Origin: Ophiura sarsii
Lineage: Eukaryota; Echinodermata; Ophiuroidea; Amphilepidida; Ophiuridae
Length of the DNA: 64,000 nucleotides
Reading direction: 5' to 3'
Assembly: GCA_035610835.1 (NCBI GenBank)
Contig: CM069457.1
Coordinates: 18,322,149 to 18,386,148, forward strand
Positions 21,180-32,106 of this stretch are shown here, piece by piece. Made by a program: the position numbers and the translations under genes. The stretch's first letter is position 1, and each line of letters opens with the position of its first letter. The notes beneath the pieces are model-generated. The model had not been told where the DNA came from, ran no database searches, and saw only the letters and a program-made list of their open reading frames with translations.

Positions 21180-21262
21180 AAAACTATAAATTGGATATCC
21201 TCAACGGAATAAATCGCAATAACTACTAGTTTAAGATTGTAGGATATCCAATTTATAGTTTT
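21180..21262. repeat. Perfect 22-bp stem hairpin
   Basis: AACTATAAATTGGATATCCT is mirrored by AGGATATCCAATTTATAGTT with a loop of about 40 bp. It lies just before the minisatellite within the hAT element. Confidence 0.85.
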
Positions 21263-21271
21263 AGCTTGTGC

Positions 21272-21509
21272 CATCCTTGTTTTTACCTCCCCGACCACCA
21301 ACCGCCATCCTTGTTTTTACCTCCCCGACCACCAACCGCCATCCTTGTTTTTACCTCCCCGACCACCAACCGCCATCCTTGTTTTTACCTCCCCGACCAC
21401 CAACCGCCATCCTTGTTTTTACCTCCCCGACCACCAACCGCCATCCTTGTTTTTACCTCCCCCACCACCAACCGCCATCCTTGTTTTTACCTTACCGACC
21501 ACCAACCCC
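21272..21509 (+). repeat. 34-bp minisatellite, 7 units
   Basis: Unit CCATCCTTGTTTTTACCTCC followed by a CCGACCACCAACCG tail, repeated at 21272, 21306, 21340, 21374, 21408, 21442 and 21476. The first five are identical; later ones carry single changes. The apparent proline-rich frames here are repeat artefacts. Confidence 0.95.
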
Positions 21510-21658
21510 CTGAGTGTTTTGGCATACCATAATATCTAAATATGATTTCCAAGGTGTCATATCTATTTATATTTTTGAGATATCGACCGTGCTGTATTAT
21601 GGGAGTTACTAATTTTCAGCAGCCAGGTACCCTTTTTGCGATCTATACCCCTTTGGCT

Positions 21659-21848
21659 TTAGTGACATGTCCATTTTACCTAAAAGTATTCCAATATTGC
21701 ATAATAGTTTGATTCATAACATTTCTATCCGTCATGTCCGTAGTGACATGATCTGAATTGGGTAATTTGATGGTTGTGGGATTATCTTTCCTTTTATTAT
21801 CTCTTAGGTTATTCCAAAAGTCCCTACTTGAAGGACCCCCTGCCTTAG
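21659..21848 (-). pseudogene. LINE C fragment, linker before the RT
   Basis: Matches the linker of LINE A around 24250-24440 (for example CATGTCCATTTTACC and a shared CCAAAAG). It is followed at 21849 by the insertion of LINE A, with GCCTTAG at 21842-21848 as the left target duplication. Confidence 0.75.
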
Positions 21849-24785
21849 TTTAGTTTAATTTATTAGAACATACGCTTTTACAACAGCGGCACACGTCTTT
21901 AAAAACGGTGCGTTCTTAACAAAAATAACAATATACATACAAATTTTTAAAAAATGTACAAAAATGAGACCTTCAATTTTACCCATGAACACCGAGGCTA
22001 TATACAGATGTGGGATAAAAATAGAGAGTCAAAAATATAAACATACATATAAAATTACTAATAAATTAAAAGTAAAACGAGGACTTCAGAGCATGAATTG
22101 AAAGCATAAACACAATTCAATGAACTGTGGACTGAGAATTCTTTAGGCCTGACCTATGTGTCCAAGCCTTTTTAAGATATGATTTACAATACTTGTCAAA
22201 AATGTTATCAATGTTAGAATACAAATTGGATAGAAAAGTAGGCAGAAATTGATGAACATTGCTACCCAGAACAAAACATTTTTGGATAGACAGATCACTG
22301 CCAATGAAAAAATCCCAAACAAAACATAACCTGCTTCAAAAAGAGAAATTTTGAGGTCATTCATTTCAGTGTTGCGAATGTCATTATAAGACTTACATTG
22401 AAACAAAAGGTGATTGACATCTTCCATTCCGTCATTGCAAAGAGAGCATGTACCAGAAATATTAATATCCCAAATACTGATCTTCTTGTCTAATGCCAAA
22501 GTATTGGAACGGGCTTTGAATTTTAAACTTGCCCCATAAAAATCAAGTTTATCAAGAAGATAATCTTCAAGAAAAGGTGTACTTTTAAATTTGACATAAT
22601 CACTTAGTGATGATTTTTGACAAGCATTGTCATACCACAACACATCAACATTTAGAGAATGAATTTGTTTGAAATTACCTACTATATCATAATTATTATC
22701 TACGTGCCTTTTAAACATGTAGCCTACATCATTATCACAAAGAGTATTCTTAATCGATTGTAACCACTTCCACTTCAGACTACCAGTATCGTTAATTCTG
22801 TAAAGTGCATTGAAAACAAGTTTAGGCCACCTATACAGATCCATATCGATAAGTCTAGAGAAGTACTTGACTTTGATCAAATCATGCATACTTTTGAAGT
22901 TGCTCCAACCCAGATCACCAAGAAGGGCCGACGCGGGAGTATTTCTTGGTGCTTTTAAAATAACTCTTGCCATTTGAAGTTGCAATTTATCAAGCCTTTT
23001 ATAATCACAATCGCTTAATGATGAAACAGCGCACGCGTAGTTGATCATGGGAAGTGCTAATGATTTCCAAAGAATATTGCCGTAGTATACGCGGTTGAAG
23101 TCATCTTGATTGTCAATAATGGATTTGATGTAACCATTTATTCTGTTACCCTTTTTAATCACTTCAGAAATGTGATGATGGTCAGAAAGATTTCTGCTAA
23201 TGTGCACACCTAGATACTTGTAAGTATCTACCTCAGAAAGATAGTTATCGCCTAATTGCCAAAGTCGATGCTTATTAGTGCGCTTGCCAACGATTAGAAC
23301 ATTAGACTTGCTATGGTTAAAGCCAAGACGCCATTTATGCGAGAAGTTAGCGGCAATATTAAGCATGTTTTGTAAATCGTGTTCATTATTAGCAATCAAA
23401 ACGACATCATCAGCCCAAAACAGACATTTCATGTTGACACCCATCATATGAATCCCTGCGTTAGAGTGTTCGTCAAGCATTTTAGATAATTCCTGAATAT
23501 ATAAACAAAACAGGATCGGACTCAACACACAACCTTGCTTTACACCTTCATCTACATCGAGAAAATCTGTTACAATGTCACCGAATTTGACATTACATTG
23601 AACATTTTCATATAAACCATTCAGTATTTTCCAAATTTTCCCTCTAATACCTAGTTTCCAAGCAACTGTTAAAAGACCATTTCTCCAAACCGTATCAAAA
23701 GCCTTTCGGAAGTCCAGGAATGCCATGTAGGTGTTTTTTTTCTCAGCAAGTCTTGCAGCAGCAATACCTTTCAGAGACACAATGTGATCTTCACACCTAT
23801 GATCTTTGCGGAAACCTCCCTGCACCTCCGAAAGAATATTATTATCTTCAATGTACATAGAGATGTTGTTAGCAATAATACGATTGAAAATCTTTGAGAC
23901 ACACGATGTGAGAGTGATGCCCCTGTAATTATTCAGATCATTTTTACTCCCCTTCTTGAAAATGGGAATAATAATACCCTTATTCCAATCTTTAGGTGTA
24001 TCTTCTAAGTCAAGAAATCGATTGAAAAGTTTGGTAAGTGAATTCACCAAGCCGTCCCCTCCGTTCTTAAGAATCTCATTTGTAATTAGGTCCAAACCGG
24101 GGGACTTATTATTTTTAGAATTCTTAATAGCATCGTCCACGTCCTGGGGCATTATAACAAAGTCATGCATAACTAGGCTGGGTAAATTCTGATCAATGCC
24201 AGTATTGTTTTTGATGTCATAAACCAATGTATCAACTTCATTATCATGATTAGTACTGGCATTCAAAGCCATGTCCATTTTACCAAGCGTGTTCCAATAA
24301 TGCATAATTGATTCTTTCATAACCTTCTTATCAAAAACTACTTTATCCGAATCAGGAAGTTTAAGAGATAATAAAGGATCCCTTTTTGGAGTACCCCTTA
24401 ATTCTTTCCAAAAGCATCTAGAATTTTTCCCCCTGCCGCGGCAATCTTAACGCTCCTATCAACTCTCATTTGTGTGGTTTTCTGACGAATGAGGTTTTTC
24501 ACGCGCTGCTTCTTAATCTTATAATCATCCCATAATTGGTCACCTTTCTCTTTATTATCTCTTTCATATTTAGACCACTTACGATGCTCTTTGCAAGCAC
24601 TTTTACGTTCTTTAATCGCATCGTCAATAGAATTACACCACCACTGTTTTAAACTCTTATTGTCATTATTCTTGAACCCAATTATATTGGAAGAAATATC
24701 AATACTCTTATCTTTCCAATTAATCCAAAGAGAATTGACATCCTGGAAATCATCAGGGTTCCACTTATCAAAGGCATCTTTAATA
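21849..24785 (-). mobile_element. LINE A, 5'-truncated, inserted in a relative
   Basis: A 2937-bp non-LTR retrotransposon on the minus strand, flanked by GCCTTAG at 21842-21848 and 24786-24792. Its 3' UTR (21849-22142) contains a GTGCCGCTG...AATAAA segment shared with other copies at 25.9 kb and 27.0 kb. The 5' truncation falls in the linker between endonuclease and RT. The host sequence on both sides is another copy of the same LINE family. Confidence 0.85.
22143..24320 (-). CDS. LINE A reverse transcriptase, long open frame
   Basis: 725 codons are open. The RT motifs run in order: KSPGLDLITNEILKNGG, WNKGIIIPIFKKGSKNDLNN, FRKDHRCEDHI, FLDFRKAFDTVW, EGVKQGCVLSPILFCLYIQEL and LFWADDVVLIA (WADD at the catalytic site). 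Near the end is a CSLCNDGMEDVNHLLFQC zinc-knuckle-like motif, then a hydrophobic tail. The clade is not certain. The frame is open from 24320, but the protein clearly began further upstream and a frameshift near 24425 disconnects it, so it is probably not active. Confidence 0.85.
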   Translation of the reverse strand: MKESIMHYWNTLGKMDMALNASTNHDNEVDTLVYDIKNNTGIDQNLPSLVMHDFVIMPQDVDDAIKNSKNNKSPGLDLITNEILKNGGDGLVNSLTKLFNRFLDLEDTPKDWNKGIIIPIFKKGSKNDLNNYRGITLTSCVSKIFNRIIANNISMYIEDNNILSEVQGGFRKDHRCEDHIVSLKGIAAARLAEKKNTYMAFLDFRKAFDTVWRNGLLTVAWKLGIRGKIWKILNGLYENVQCNVKFGDIVTDFLDVDEGVKQGCVLSPILFCLYIQELSKMLDEHSNAGIHMMGVNMKCLFWADDVVLIANNEHDLQNMLNIAANFSHKWRLGFNHSKSNVLIVGKRTNKHRLWQLGDNYLSEVDTYKYLGVHISRNLSDHHHISEVIKKGNRINGYIKSIIDNQDDFNRVYYGNILWKSLALPMINYACAVSSLSDCDYKRLDKLQLQMARVILKAPRNTPASALLGDLGWSNFKSMHDLIKVKYFSRLIDMDLYRWPKLVFNALYRINDTGSLKWKWLQSIKNTLCDNDVGYMFKRHVDNNYDIVGNFKQIHSLNVDVLWYDNACQKSSLSDYVKFKSTPFLEDYLLDKLDFYGASLKFKARSNTLALDKKISIWDINISGTCSLCNDGMEDVNHLLFQCKSYNDIRNTEMNDLKISLFEAGYVLFGIFSLAVICLSKNVLFWVAMFINFCLLFYPICILTLITFLTSIVNHILKRLGHIGQA

Positions 24786-25858
24786 GCCTTAGAAAAATAG
24801 ATATACTCCTATCAAATCTCATTTGCATTATTTTTTGATGAATGAGATTGTTTGCACTTGACTTTTTAGACTTATAATCCTCCCACAGGGAGTTCCCTAG
24901 TTCTTTGTCTTCTTTATTACCTTTGGACCACTTACGGTGCTCCTTACAAGCATGTTTCCTGCTTTGAATAGGCCTAGCCTCATCAATATCATTGCACCAC
25001 CATTGTTTGCCCTTCTTCGAAATTTCTTTACACCCGATTATCTCATCAGTTACTAAGAGGAGATTATCCTTCCAACCATAGAGAATTAGCATAGTCATAT
25101 TGATTAGGATCCCAATTTACAAATTTACTACAAATCGCGTCTTTGTATATATATCGACCAGACTTGGTCGTCTGAGATATTCCAGACATTTTGATTGGAA
25201 ACATTATCATTATTGATACAAATGGTGTCATTAGTGACATTAAACTTAAGATACATTATTAATACATTATGATCACTACCCAAATGGAAATTTCGATCTT
25301 CATCAACAACCATTTTCTGGATACATTCATCAGTTTTATCTGATGACAGAATATAATCAATACAAGAGGAAAGTTGGTGTCTAAACCATGTTATTTTACC
25401 ATAACATTTACGAGAACAGTTCATAATATTTAAGCGAGCGTCATTGCAAAAATAAATCAAGCGTTCCCCGTTTTAATTTAGAATTGGATCACCTCCAAAT
25501 ATCTTGTCACCAATTGTACCGTTGAAGTCTCCCAACATCAAAATATATGGCTCATCAATTGTGTCATTTTCAATTTGGATAATCTCAGAAAGCATTTGAT
25601 AGTAGAGCTTATTTGATAAGTCAGGGTTACTACCTTCAACTGGAAAATAAGCAGTGGCAACATATAGAATATCATTACCAATTTTAACCTTAATCCACAC
25701 TCTTTCAAGATCATCAGATTGGGCATTACATAAATCGTCATCAATAGTAATGATCTTATCAGATACAAGTAAACCAAACCCACCACCTTTTTTACTAGAT
25801 CTGTTTTTACCAACCCAGTTGTAACCATCAATATCAATTTTCTCATCATATTAAGCCA

Positions 25859-25860
<2 letters not shown>
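24786..25860 (-). pseudogene. LINE C fragment, APE endonuclease and linker
   Basis: On the minus strand from 25860: GGGFGLLVSDKIIT, VWIKVKIGNDILYVATAYFP, ILMLGDFNGTIGDKI (endonuclease motif), then a stop, then CIDYILSSDK and LGSDHNVLIMYL (SDH motif), then a basic linker with QWWCNDIDEA and KHACKEHRKWSKG. LINE A has a similar linker at 24.5-24.7 kb. Several stops and frame changes show it is dead. Confidence 0.85.
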
Positions 25861-25890
<30 letters not shown>

Positions 25891-26095
25891 TTTATTCGGA
25901 AATCACTTTCAAAGCAGCGGCACCCACCTGGAGGTGGTGCATCCAAAGAATACAAAAATAAGAGTAAAATACACAAAGAATACAAGTAAATACACTGTAC
26001 AATGATAATACAAAAGAGAGAAAATAAGCAAAATAAGCATACAATCATGAATATCATGGATATTATATCATACACAAAGATGGGTTAATCAGCTT
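25861..26095 (-). mobile_element. Truncated LINE 3' end with poly(A) tail
   Basis: A run of about 29 T on the plus strand is the poly(A) tail of a minus-strand insertion. The sequence just before the tail reads GATTTCCGAATAAATAAA, with a polyadenylation-like AATAAA, preceded by GCACCACCTCCAGGTGGGTG, which can form a hairpin. It resembles the 3' UTR of LINE A. The upstream limit is unclear. Confidence 0.7.
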
Positions 26096-26099
26096 ATAT

Positions 26100-26500
26100 C
26101 ATGAATACACCTAAATTAGGTGCACAATTACGCCCAAATATTACCCAAGGCCAAATTACTACTACTACGAAACGCTAGATAGATGTGTTTGTATCGAGAA
26201 TTATATACTGCATTGAGAATCATATACCGGTACTCTTAATGTTAAAGATTGATTTATCGTTTTAACCAAATCTAAGGTAAATATTTTGTACACAACAATG
26301 AATAATGACATTTGAACTCAGGACATTGGAGCAGGGACTTATAAGTCCATGATGAGAGTTTTAAAGCGCTATCACAATTAACGATCTTCTTGGAACATTA
26401 CTTTAGAATTCCACAGCGACATAAGACCATGTTGCCTTCATAAATGCATCCTTTCTAATAATATCTGAGCCCATGGTCTCAGATAATATCAAAATGTTAT
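26100..26500. other. Intergenic, no gene seen
   Basis: No coding or structural signal is seen before the inverted repeat that starts near 26505. Confidence 0.35.
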
Positions 26501-26504
26501 AAAA

Positions 26505-26628
26505 TATCTGGCAATGTCTTGCTAGACGTCCCGTAACCAAAGTGCGCATGCTCAAACCAATAAAAAAGCGTAGAAGTGGTGCACGGTTTATTCTGTACGG
26601 GACGTCTAGCAAGATATAGCCAAATATC
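26505..26628. repeat. Inverted-repeat element, ~30-bp arms
   Basis: GTCTTGCTAGACGTCCCGTA and its inverse TACGGGACGTCTAGCAAGAT enclose about 60 bp; similarity extends outward through ATATCTGG/CCAAATAT. It could be a MITE of about 125 bp. Confidence 0.75.
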
Positions 26629-26629
26629 T

Positions 26630-26999
26630 TACATAGATACTGTTATTTATTATCATGAAATAAGGTTTTACAAATATTAGTACAAAATAAGATCAATTAC
26701 TCACCTATATGCATGTGATAACGAAATAGAACACCAAGTTTTAGTTCCTTGCTCTTCTCATCAGTAGCATCAGTATTTATGATGGTTGGTACCTAGAGAT
26801 GATGAGAGCACAGAGGTCACACAGGTTAAACCAAAAGGGGGTGTAACTATTATATCCAATTTGATGGGACGTACCATTACAAATGTACTTGGTGCGTGAG
26901 AAGTGAAGGAGGCTAATCGAAACCGTGATGAAAGTCAAAGCTGTGTCCGACCACTCAGTATCATTCGGCTTTACTACGATCGATCAAGTAATGCAATAT
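26630..26999. other. Intergenic with a dispersed-repeat fragment
   Basis: GATAACGAAATAGAACACCAAG at about 26717 with CATCAGTAGCATCAGTATT repeats the segment near 18387. Nothing else is recognised. Confidence 0.4.
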
Positions 27000-27203
27000 T
27001 TATTTTTGAACATACACTTTTACAACAGTGGCACTCGTCTACCCGACGGTGCGTTCATACATACAATTGACAAAAAGAAAGAGCATGAATAATTATTATA
27101 TAGTCATATACAATAGTCTCAATAGACTCCCTTTGAGTCCATGATATTACATCTAACTGCCCACTCACGTTTAACGTATGATTTGCAGAATTGGTCAAAG
27201 ATA
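27000..27203 (-). mobile_element. LINE A/C family 3'-end fragment (left part)
   Basis: Contains CACTTTTACAACAGTGGCAC and GACGGTGCG, matching the 3' UTR of LINE A near 21870-21910, and GTATGATTTGCAGAATTGGTCAAA, like the coding end near 22172. It is interrupted at 27203 by a mariner-like element and seems to resume at 28124. Confidence 0.65.
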
Positions 27204-28123
27204 CAGGGTGACCCAGAAAATGTTGAACCCAAAAATCACAAAATTCAATTTATTTATTTTTACCATTAAAATAACAAAATATTACATAACTCGTTCACCA
27301 GCTATGTGCACCATACATTTAACTTTCTAAAACATTTTAGATCATAAAAATAGGCCACACGATACGTGTAATTTTGTAAGAAGTGTTGTTTTGTAGTGTA
27401 AGTGAAGTGCAAAAAATGGTTTCATGCTACATGAGCGGAACAAGTGCCTGTTTGAAACCATTTCTTTCCGATTTTTTTAAACTTTTATCGGGATCTTTTG
27501 TTGTGACTGTAATGTATATCAGAAGTGAATTGTTTAAAGATCAGTACAAACACTTTAAAGCAACTAACACCCGTTCCAGTTGAACAGATACTTTCAGTCG
27601 ATATGTTTTGGGCGGGCTATTTAAATAATATATTTATTGAGTATGAAATATGTTTTATATAAATTTGCAACGGGTGCAACAATGCACTTTGAAAGAAAAC
27701 AGTCGTGCAATGAACTTTATAAATTATTCTGCACAGTATCTCATCAATATTCATTTATTATGTAAATCAATGTAAATCTTTGAAAACAAAAAACTGAAGT
27801 CCCTTGACTTCATTTGAAAAGGTTAATTTGATAAATACAGATCAAAAGAAAAGATTACTTAACTCACCGTACTTAGAAAATAATTAAGTTTCATATCTGA
27901 ACCAAGTTACAATTTTTTCACTTTTACAAAAGGGCGAAAACACCACCTGTCACACAATAAAGTGTATCTTTAGTTTAGTAAGGCCAATTTACATGATCTA
28001 AAGTTCTCCATAAATTGTTTACATAACTGTTGAAACAGAAGGCCATATTTATTTATTTTAATTTTTTTTTTTTTTTTTTTTAAGTTTGTGATTTTGGGGT
28101 TCAACATTTTCTGGGTCACCCTG
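27204..28123. mobile_element. Mariner-like element, TA-flanked
   Basis: Ends CAGGGTGACCCAGAAAATGT and its inverse ACATTTTCTGGGTCACCCTG (over 35 bp including GTTGAACCC), flanked by TA at 27202-27203 and 28124-28125. The 920-bp interior lacks a recognisable DDE transposase; the one plus frame at 27383-27583 shows no known motif. Confidence 0.85.
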
Positions 28124-28498
28124 TAGCATATGCACAAAGGGCATCTTTAGTGTGTCTGTATGGCGTGGTGATATTAATTGGACAACCGAGCATTGCAATT
28201 ACTATTAGACTTACACTTATCATTAGGCCTATACGACGTGTGAAGTGAACGCAGTATCACGAGTATATTGGATTCGTTAGCCTAAATCTGGTAAAATTTG
28301 CTCCGCATAGAAAGCAGCAAGTGTGGTAGTGATATGTCTGTTACAACCTTCTATTTTTCCAGTCCCGACTCTTTTCCGGAAAAGTAAGGCAAATTGGAAT
28401 CCCACAAAATGGATATGTGCTGTGTTAGATTGACATCCAGTGCTGCGGGTATATCATGCGGTCAAAAGTATGTTGAAGAACTTGTGTTATGACCAAGG
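28124..28498. other. LINE remnant then unassigned sequence up to the gap
   Basis: The first few tens of bases probably continue the LINE fragment cut by the mariner-like element. The rest shows nothing I recognise. Confidence 0.35.
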
Positions 28499-28598
28499 NN
28501 NNNNNNNNNNNNNNNNNNNNNNNNNNNNNNNNNNNNNNNNNNNNNNNNNNNNNNNNNNNNNNNNNNNNNNNNNNNNNNNNNNNNNNNNNNNNNNNNNN
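28499..28598. other. Assembly gap (100 N)
   Basis: Exactly 100 N, the usual placeholder for a gap of unknown size. Distances across this point should not be trusted. Confidence 0.98.
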
Positions 28599-29347
28599 AT
28601 AACAATTATCGTATGCGCAAATGATAATGTTGTGTCGGCATAATGTTATGTTAACACAAATCAAATCAAAAATGAACAAAGGCAATGTAGGGCATATGAA
28701 TTTGTAGGCACTGCGAACGAGCCCATTTTTATGAGATTTTGTGTCGGCGCACATGAACAGCCTAGACCCAAGTCTTTGTTTTGCTCATTGTCAAGACACG
28801 CAAACAAAATTGTGTCGGAATAGTATAGGCTAGGCCTAACGGGCAATGTGTGGGACCTGCATTGCTCTTTAATTATACTAAATAGGCCTATTTCATTGTC
28901 GTTGTCAATGCAAACCCAAGTCAATAATGTCGCCAATGGCCAATCATGTTGGCACATAGGTTACGAAATATTAAATAATTCGCCTATAATTATGTAAGTT
29001 GATGTAGGCCAATTGCTCTCATTGTACTGATTGTAGACTCTGCAAGCCCACTATCAGTCTATCGCAAAAGTAAGTCCAACTTCAACGTTTAGGTGTCAAT
29101 GCAAAGTAAGAACTTATAAGTAGACTCTGTCCTAACTTCGACTTGAACAATGCAAATTATCATTATAATTAAGACAATAAGCACAACTGTCGTTATTTGC
29201 GTGAGACCAGGATTTGTGTGTGCACCAGGGGCACAATCATATCTCACGTAATGGTATAGGTCTATGTCGATGTCGGACATACAGGCTGTAGGCCTATCAT
29301 GCCTATGCTGAACATTTGACCATGTTTTGTTAGCATTATTCAACAAA
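28599..29347. other. Intergenic, no gene seen
   Basis: Many TAGGCCTA words but no supported gene. The frames here lack recognisable motifs. Confidence 0.4.
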
Positions 29348-29965
29348 AACAAGATGGCTTCAGGAAAGTGTTCCATGACCATTTTAGTTTAAAAACTGAA
29401 AATCTTTGTGCGCTTCGCGCGCATTCTTTCTACAGGTTCCAACATTATAATGGATCTCGAACCAAACCAATGGGGGACGTTAAAAACGTCATACTGGAAA
29501 TGCCAAATGTTGCGCGCGTATTAGTTTCAATGTTTCATTATTCAAGCTGAACAAGATGGCTTCAGGAAAGTTTTCCATGACCATTTTAGCTTAAAAACTG
29601 AAAATCTGTTTGCGCTTTGCGCGCATTCTTTCTACAGGTATCAACATTATAATGGTCTCGAACCAAACCAAATATTATATGGGTGACGTTAACAACGTTA
29701 TACTGGACCCTTTAAGTGTTAGAAATGCAAAGATTTGCGCGCTTTGCGCGTATTAGTTTCAATGTTTCATTATTCAAGCTGAACAAGATGGCTTCAGGAA
29801 AGTTTTCCATGACCATTTTAGCTTAAAAACTGAAAATCTGTTTGCGCTTTGCGCGCATTCTTTCTACAGGTATCAACATTATAATGGTCTCGAACCAAAC
29901 CAAATATTATATGGGTGACGTTAAAACGTTATACTGGACCCTTTAAGTGTTAGAAATGCAAAATT
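29348..29965 (+). repeat. Tandem repeat, ~204-231-bp unit, nearly 3 copies
   Basis: ACAAGATGGCTTCAGGAAAG begins units at about 29348, 29552 and 29783. Each has CCATGACCATTTTAG, a GCGCTTTGCGCGCATTC segment and CGAACCAAACCAA. The second and third units are almost identical. Confidence 0.88.
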
Positions 29966-29978
29966 GATGACCTTTACA

Positions 29979-30002
29979 CCCCCCCCCCCCCCCCCCCCCC
30001 CC
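29979..30002 (+). repeat. Poly(C) run, 24 bp
   Basis: Uninterrupted C24 immediately after the tandem repeat. Its length may be affected by sequencing error. Confidence 0.9.
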
Positions 30003-30106
30003 AATGAAAAGGGTCTGGGAACGCCCTTGCCCACAGTAAAGATGACAAGACTGGATATTAATTATGGTTATCATATTATACTGCCCGCAGTTTACGTGTT
30101 CACTTT

Positions 30107-30420
30107 GGCCACACAAAAAAAAGTTTGTCTCAGATGACCCGCGCGCATTCCCGAAACCACCCGCGTAAGCTTTTTTTTTAGTGGATTTTTTTTTTTTTTT
30201 TCCCAATTTTTTTTTTTTCCAATTTTTTTTCAATTTTTTTCCACAATTTTTTTTCTTCTTCAATTTTCTCAAAAAAATCTTGCAAAATCCAACTTTTTGA
30301 CCAAACAAATGACGATCAGGTCTAAATTGAAGAAAAAAAATTTTAAAAAAAAATCCGCAGACCGCATTAGATTTTCAGTCTCTCATGTCATCTGAGACAA
30401 ACCTTCTTTTTTTTTTGGCC
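30107..30420. mobile_element. GGCC-ended MITE, family member B
   Basis: Left GGCCACACAAAAAAAAGTTT followed by GTCTCAGATGAC; right GTCATCTGAGACAAAC followed by a T run and GGCC. The core is made of CCAATTTTTTTT runs. The right flank is TAA, the left is TTT, so the TSD is not intact. Its plan matches the MITEs at 9347, 47491, 52127 and 63000. Confidence 0.78.
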
Positions 30421-30423
30421 TAA

Positions 30424-32031
30424 TGTGTCTTTTATTTCAGCTTCTATAAGAAGATGCTGATGCGGAATTATAAATGCTTTATTCGCGTTTGAGTATGCGA
30501 AATAGAGAATAATAGAGGAGAATATTTCAAAACGCTTCCCGTTCTCCCCTACTTTATAATTATGAGACAATTTTATTTCACGAGTGATGTTAATTTTTGA
30601 GGTAGCAGTTGCCGTAATTTTGGATTTGGCCCAGTACTAACTACATGTAGTAACCCACCTCACCCCACGCGCGACCTTTCTGGTAAAAAAGTTTTAGCTG
30701 GTCTCCTATTGGTTGAATTGTAAATGGCGACGTGCTTTCAATAAACGATCAGCGTTATTGACAACTCGTCTCCATACAATAATTGGTTTGTTGTGAATGA
30801 TGAAAGCAGAAAGTTTTCGTTCGTTAAATTTACCCCGATTTTACCATATTAAAGAGAATGTAAACAACTTAAAGGTAATAATATTGTGCATTGATAGGTA
30901 AGTTACCCATATGTGTGTTATTTAAAAAAATCGTAAGTGGCATTACGGTAAAATATCGCTGAAAAAAGTCGGGAAAATACAATTTAATTAAGCTTATTTT
31001 TAAAAAGGCTATAAAGCTGACGATCGGCATTCCTCAGCTTATTCTTAGACCGTCCTTGATTCTGGATGAGTTATACTCCAGCAAAACGGTATTTCGCAAT
31101 TCGCAACACGGTATAGTAAAGGCTGTATAAATAATAAATCTATGTATTTAACTGTCTATGCACAGAAAACTTTACCTCCTCGTATCTCGTATACGAGGAG
31201 GTAATAACGGTCTCGGCTGGCAAACGATATTACTAATACTGTGTCACCGAAGCGAGCAATTTTGATGGACAAATGTCTGGAACACCGCAAAAGGTTAGAC
31301 GTTTGCAAATTGACGTCAATTATAGCCCAACTTGTTCTGTACATTCCAGTTATTCCAGATAACATAGTGTACATTTTATCGATGATTTCTACCTTTGTAA
31401 TACATAGATTTTTTAATTATTTTGCAACTGTGGGCTTGGTGTATTTCCTATGTACTCTTTCGTTATTAATGCACAGACATCAGGGTTTTTTCTGTTAAAA
31501 ATACTGAAATTTATAAGAGGTGCGCCACTCGTTCGAACTCAAGAAAATAGTGGTAAACAACGTGCGTTGATTAGTCTCAATGTAGATTTGTTACGTAAAA
31601 TGCTGATACGCTGCTATCTCCAATTCATTGGTACATGTACACACAGGCTGAAAAAGTAGGCAATACGGAAAGCTCCTTGCTGGGAAATTTGAGCATTTGG
31701 AGGGAAAATGTGGTATTTGGAGGGAAATGTCACTCTTTCATTAAGAAATGCATTCCATTTTGGAGGGAAATTTGGAATCGCTTGCCGGGAAAAAAACATT
31801 TTTTCAGGCCATGCATGTACATGTGCAGCGTCCGTCTGAAACCACTGTCAAAGAGACTAAAATGACGCAATGAAACAGCCATTGCCACGAGGGGAAAAAA
31901 GAGGCTGAGTTATACGCTGCCCTCAAACATGCATCGCTACGCCGCATCATCAGTATATTACTACACACGATAGCGGTTATTTTAAGATTCCGGGGACGTA
32001 CCCTACGTTAAATCACATGTCGTCGATTACT
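30424..32031. other. Intergenic, no gene seen
   Basis: There is a small palindromic patch at about 31173-31202 (CCTCCTCGTAT/ATACGAGGAGG) and two GGAGGGAAAT repeats near 31690-31770. No supported gene. The promoter of the BTB-Kelch gene could lie within this stretch, but no element is recognisable. Confidence 0.4.
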
Positions 32032-32106
32032 TCAAAATCATGGTTTTAGAGTGAAAATAAACTTATTTTATTCTAGTCTAAATTCACTCTAAAACCATGA
32101 TTTTGA
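32032..32106. repeat. Perfect 23-bp stem hairpin
   Basis: TCAAAATCATGGTTTTAGAG plus TGA at 32032-32054 is the exact inverse of 32084-32106, with a 29-bp loop. A MITE remnant or structural hairpin upstream of the BTB-Kelch gene. Confidence 0.85.

Larger units (their letters stand above)
21128..21658. mobile_element. hAT-like non-autonomous element carrying a minisatellite
   Basis: The flanking TTAGTGAC occurs at 21120-21127 and 21659-21666, an 8-bp target duplication as made by hAT transposases. The ends are loosely inverted (GGTGGTAGAGATCGC and GCGATCTATACCCC). Inside are a 22-bp inverted repeat (21180-21262) and a 34-bp minisatellite. There is no transposase. Confidence 0.7.

Noticed and set aside
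21266..21539. Proline-rich open frames on the plus strand
   Set aside because: All three frames are open only because the 34-bp repeat lacks stops in them; this is a minisatellite.
1867..25861. LTR retrotransposon or viral origin for the reverse transcriptases
   Set aside because: All RTs come with APE endonuclease domains or poly(A)/short-repeat tails, lack protease, RNase H and integrase and have no LTRs; they are LINEs.
31241..31498. 85-codon plus-strand frame with hydrophobic stretches
   Set aside because: No homology that I recognise, no splice or promoter context, and the region is repeat-rich; likely chance.
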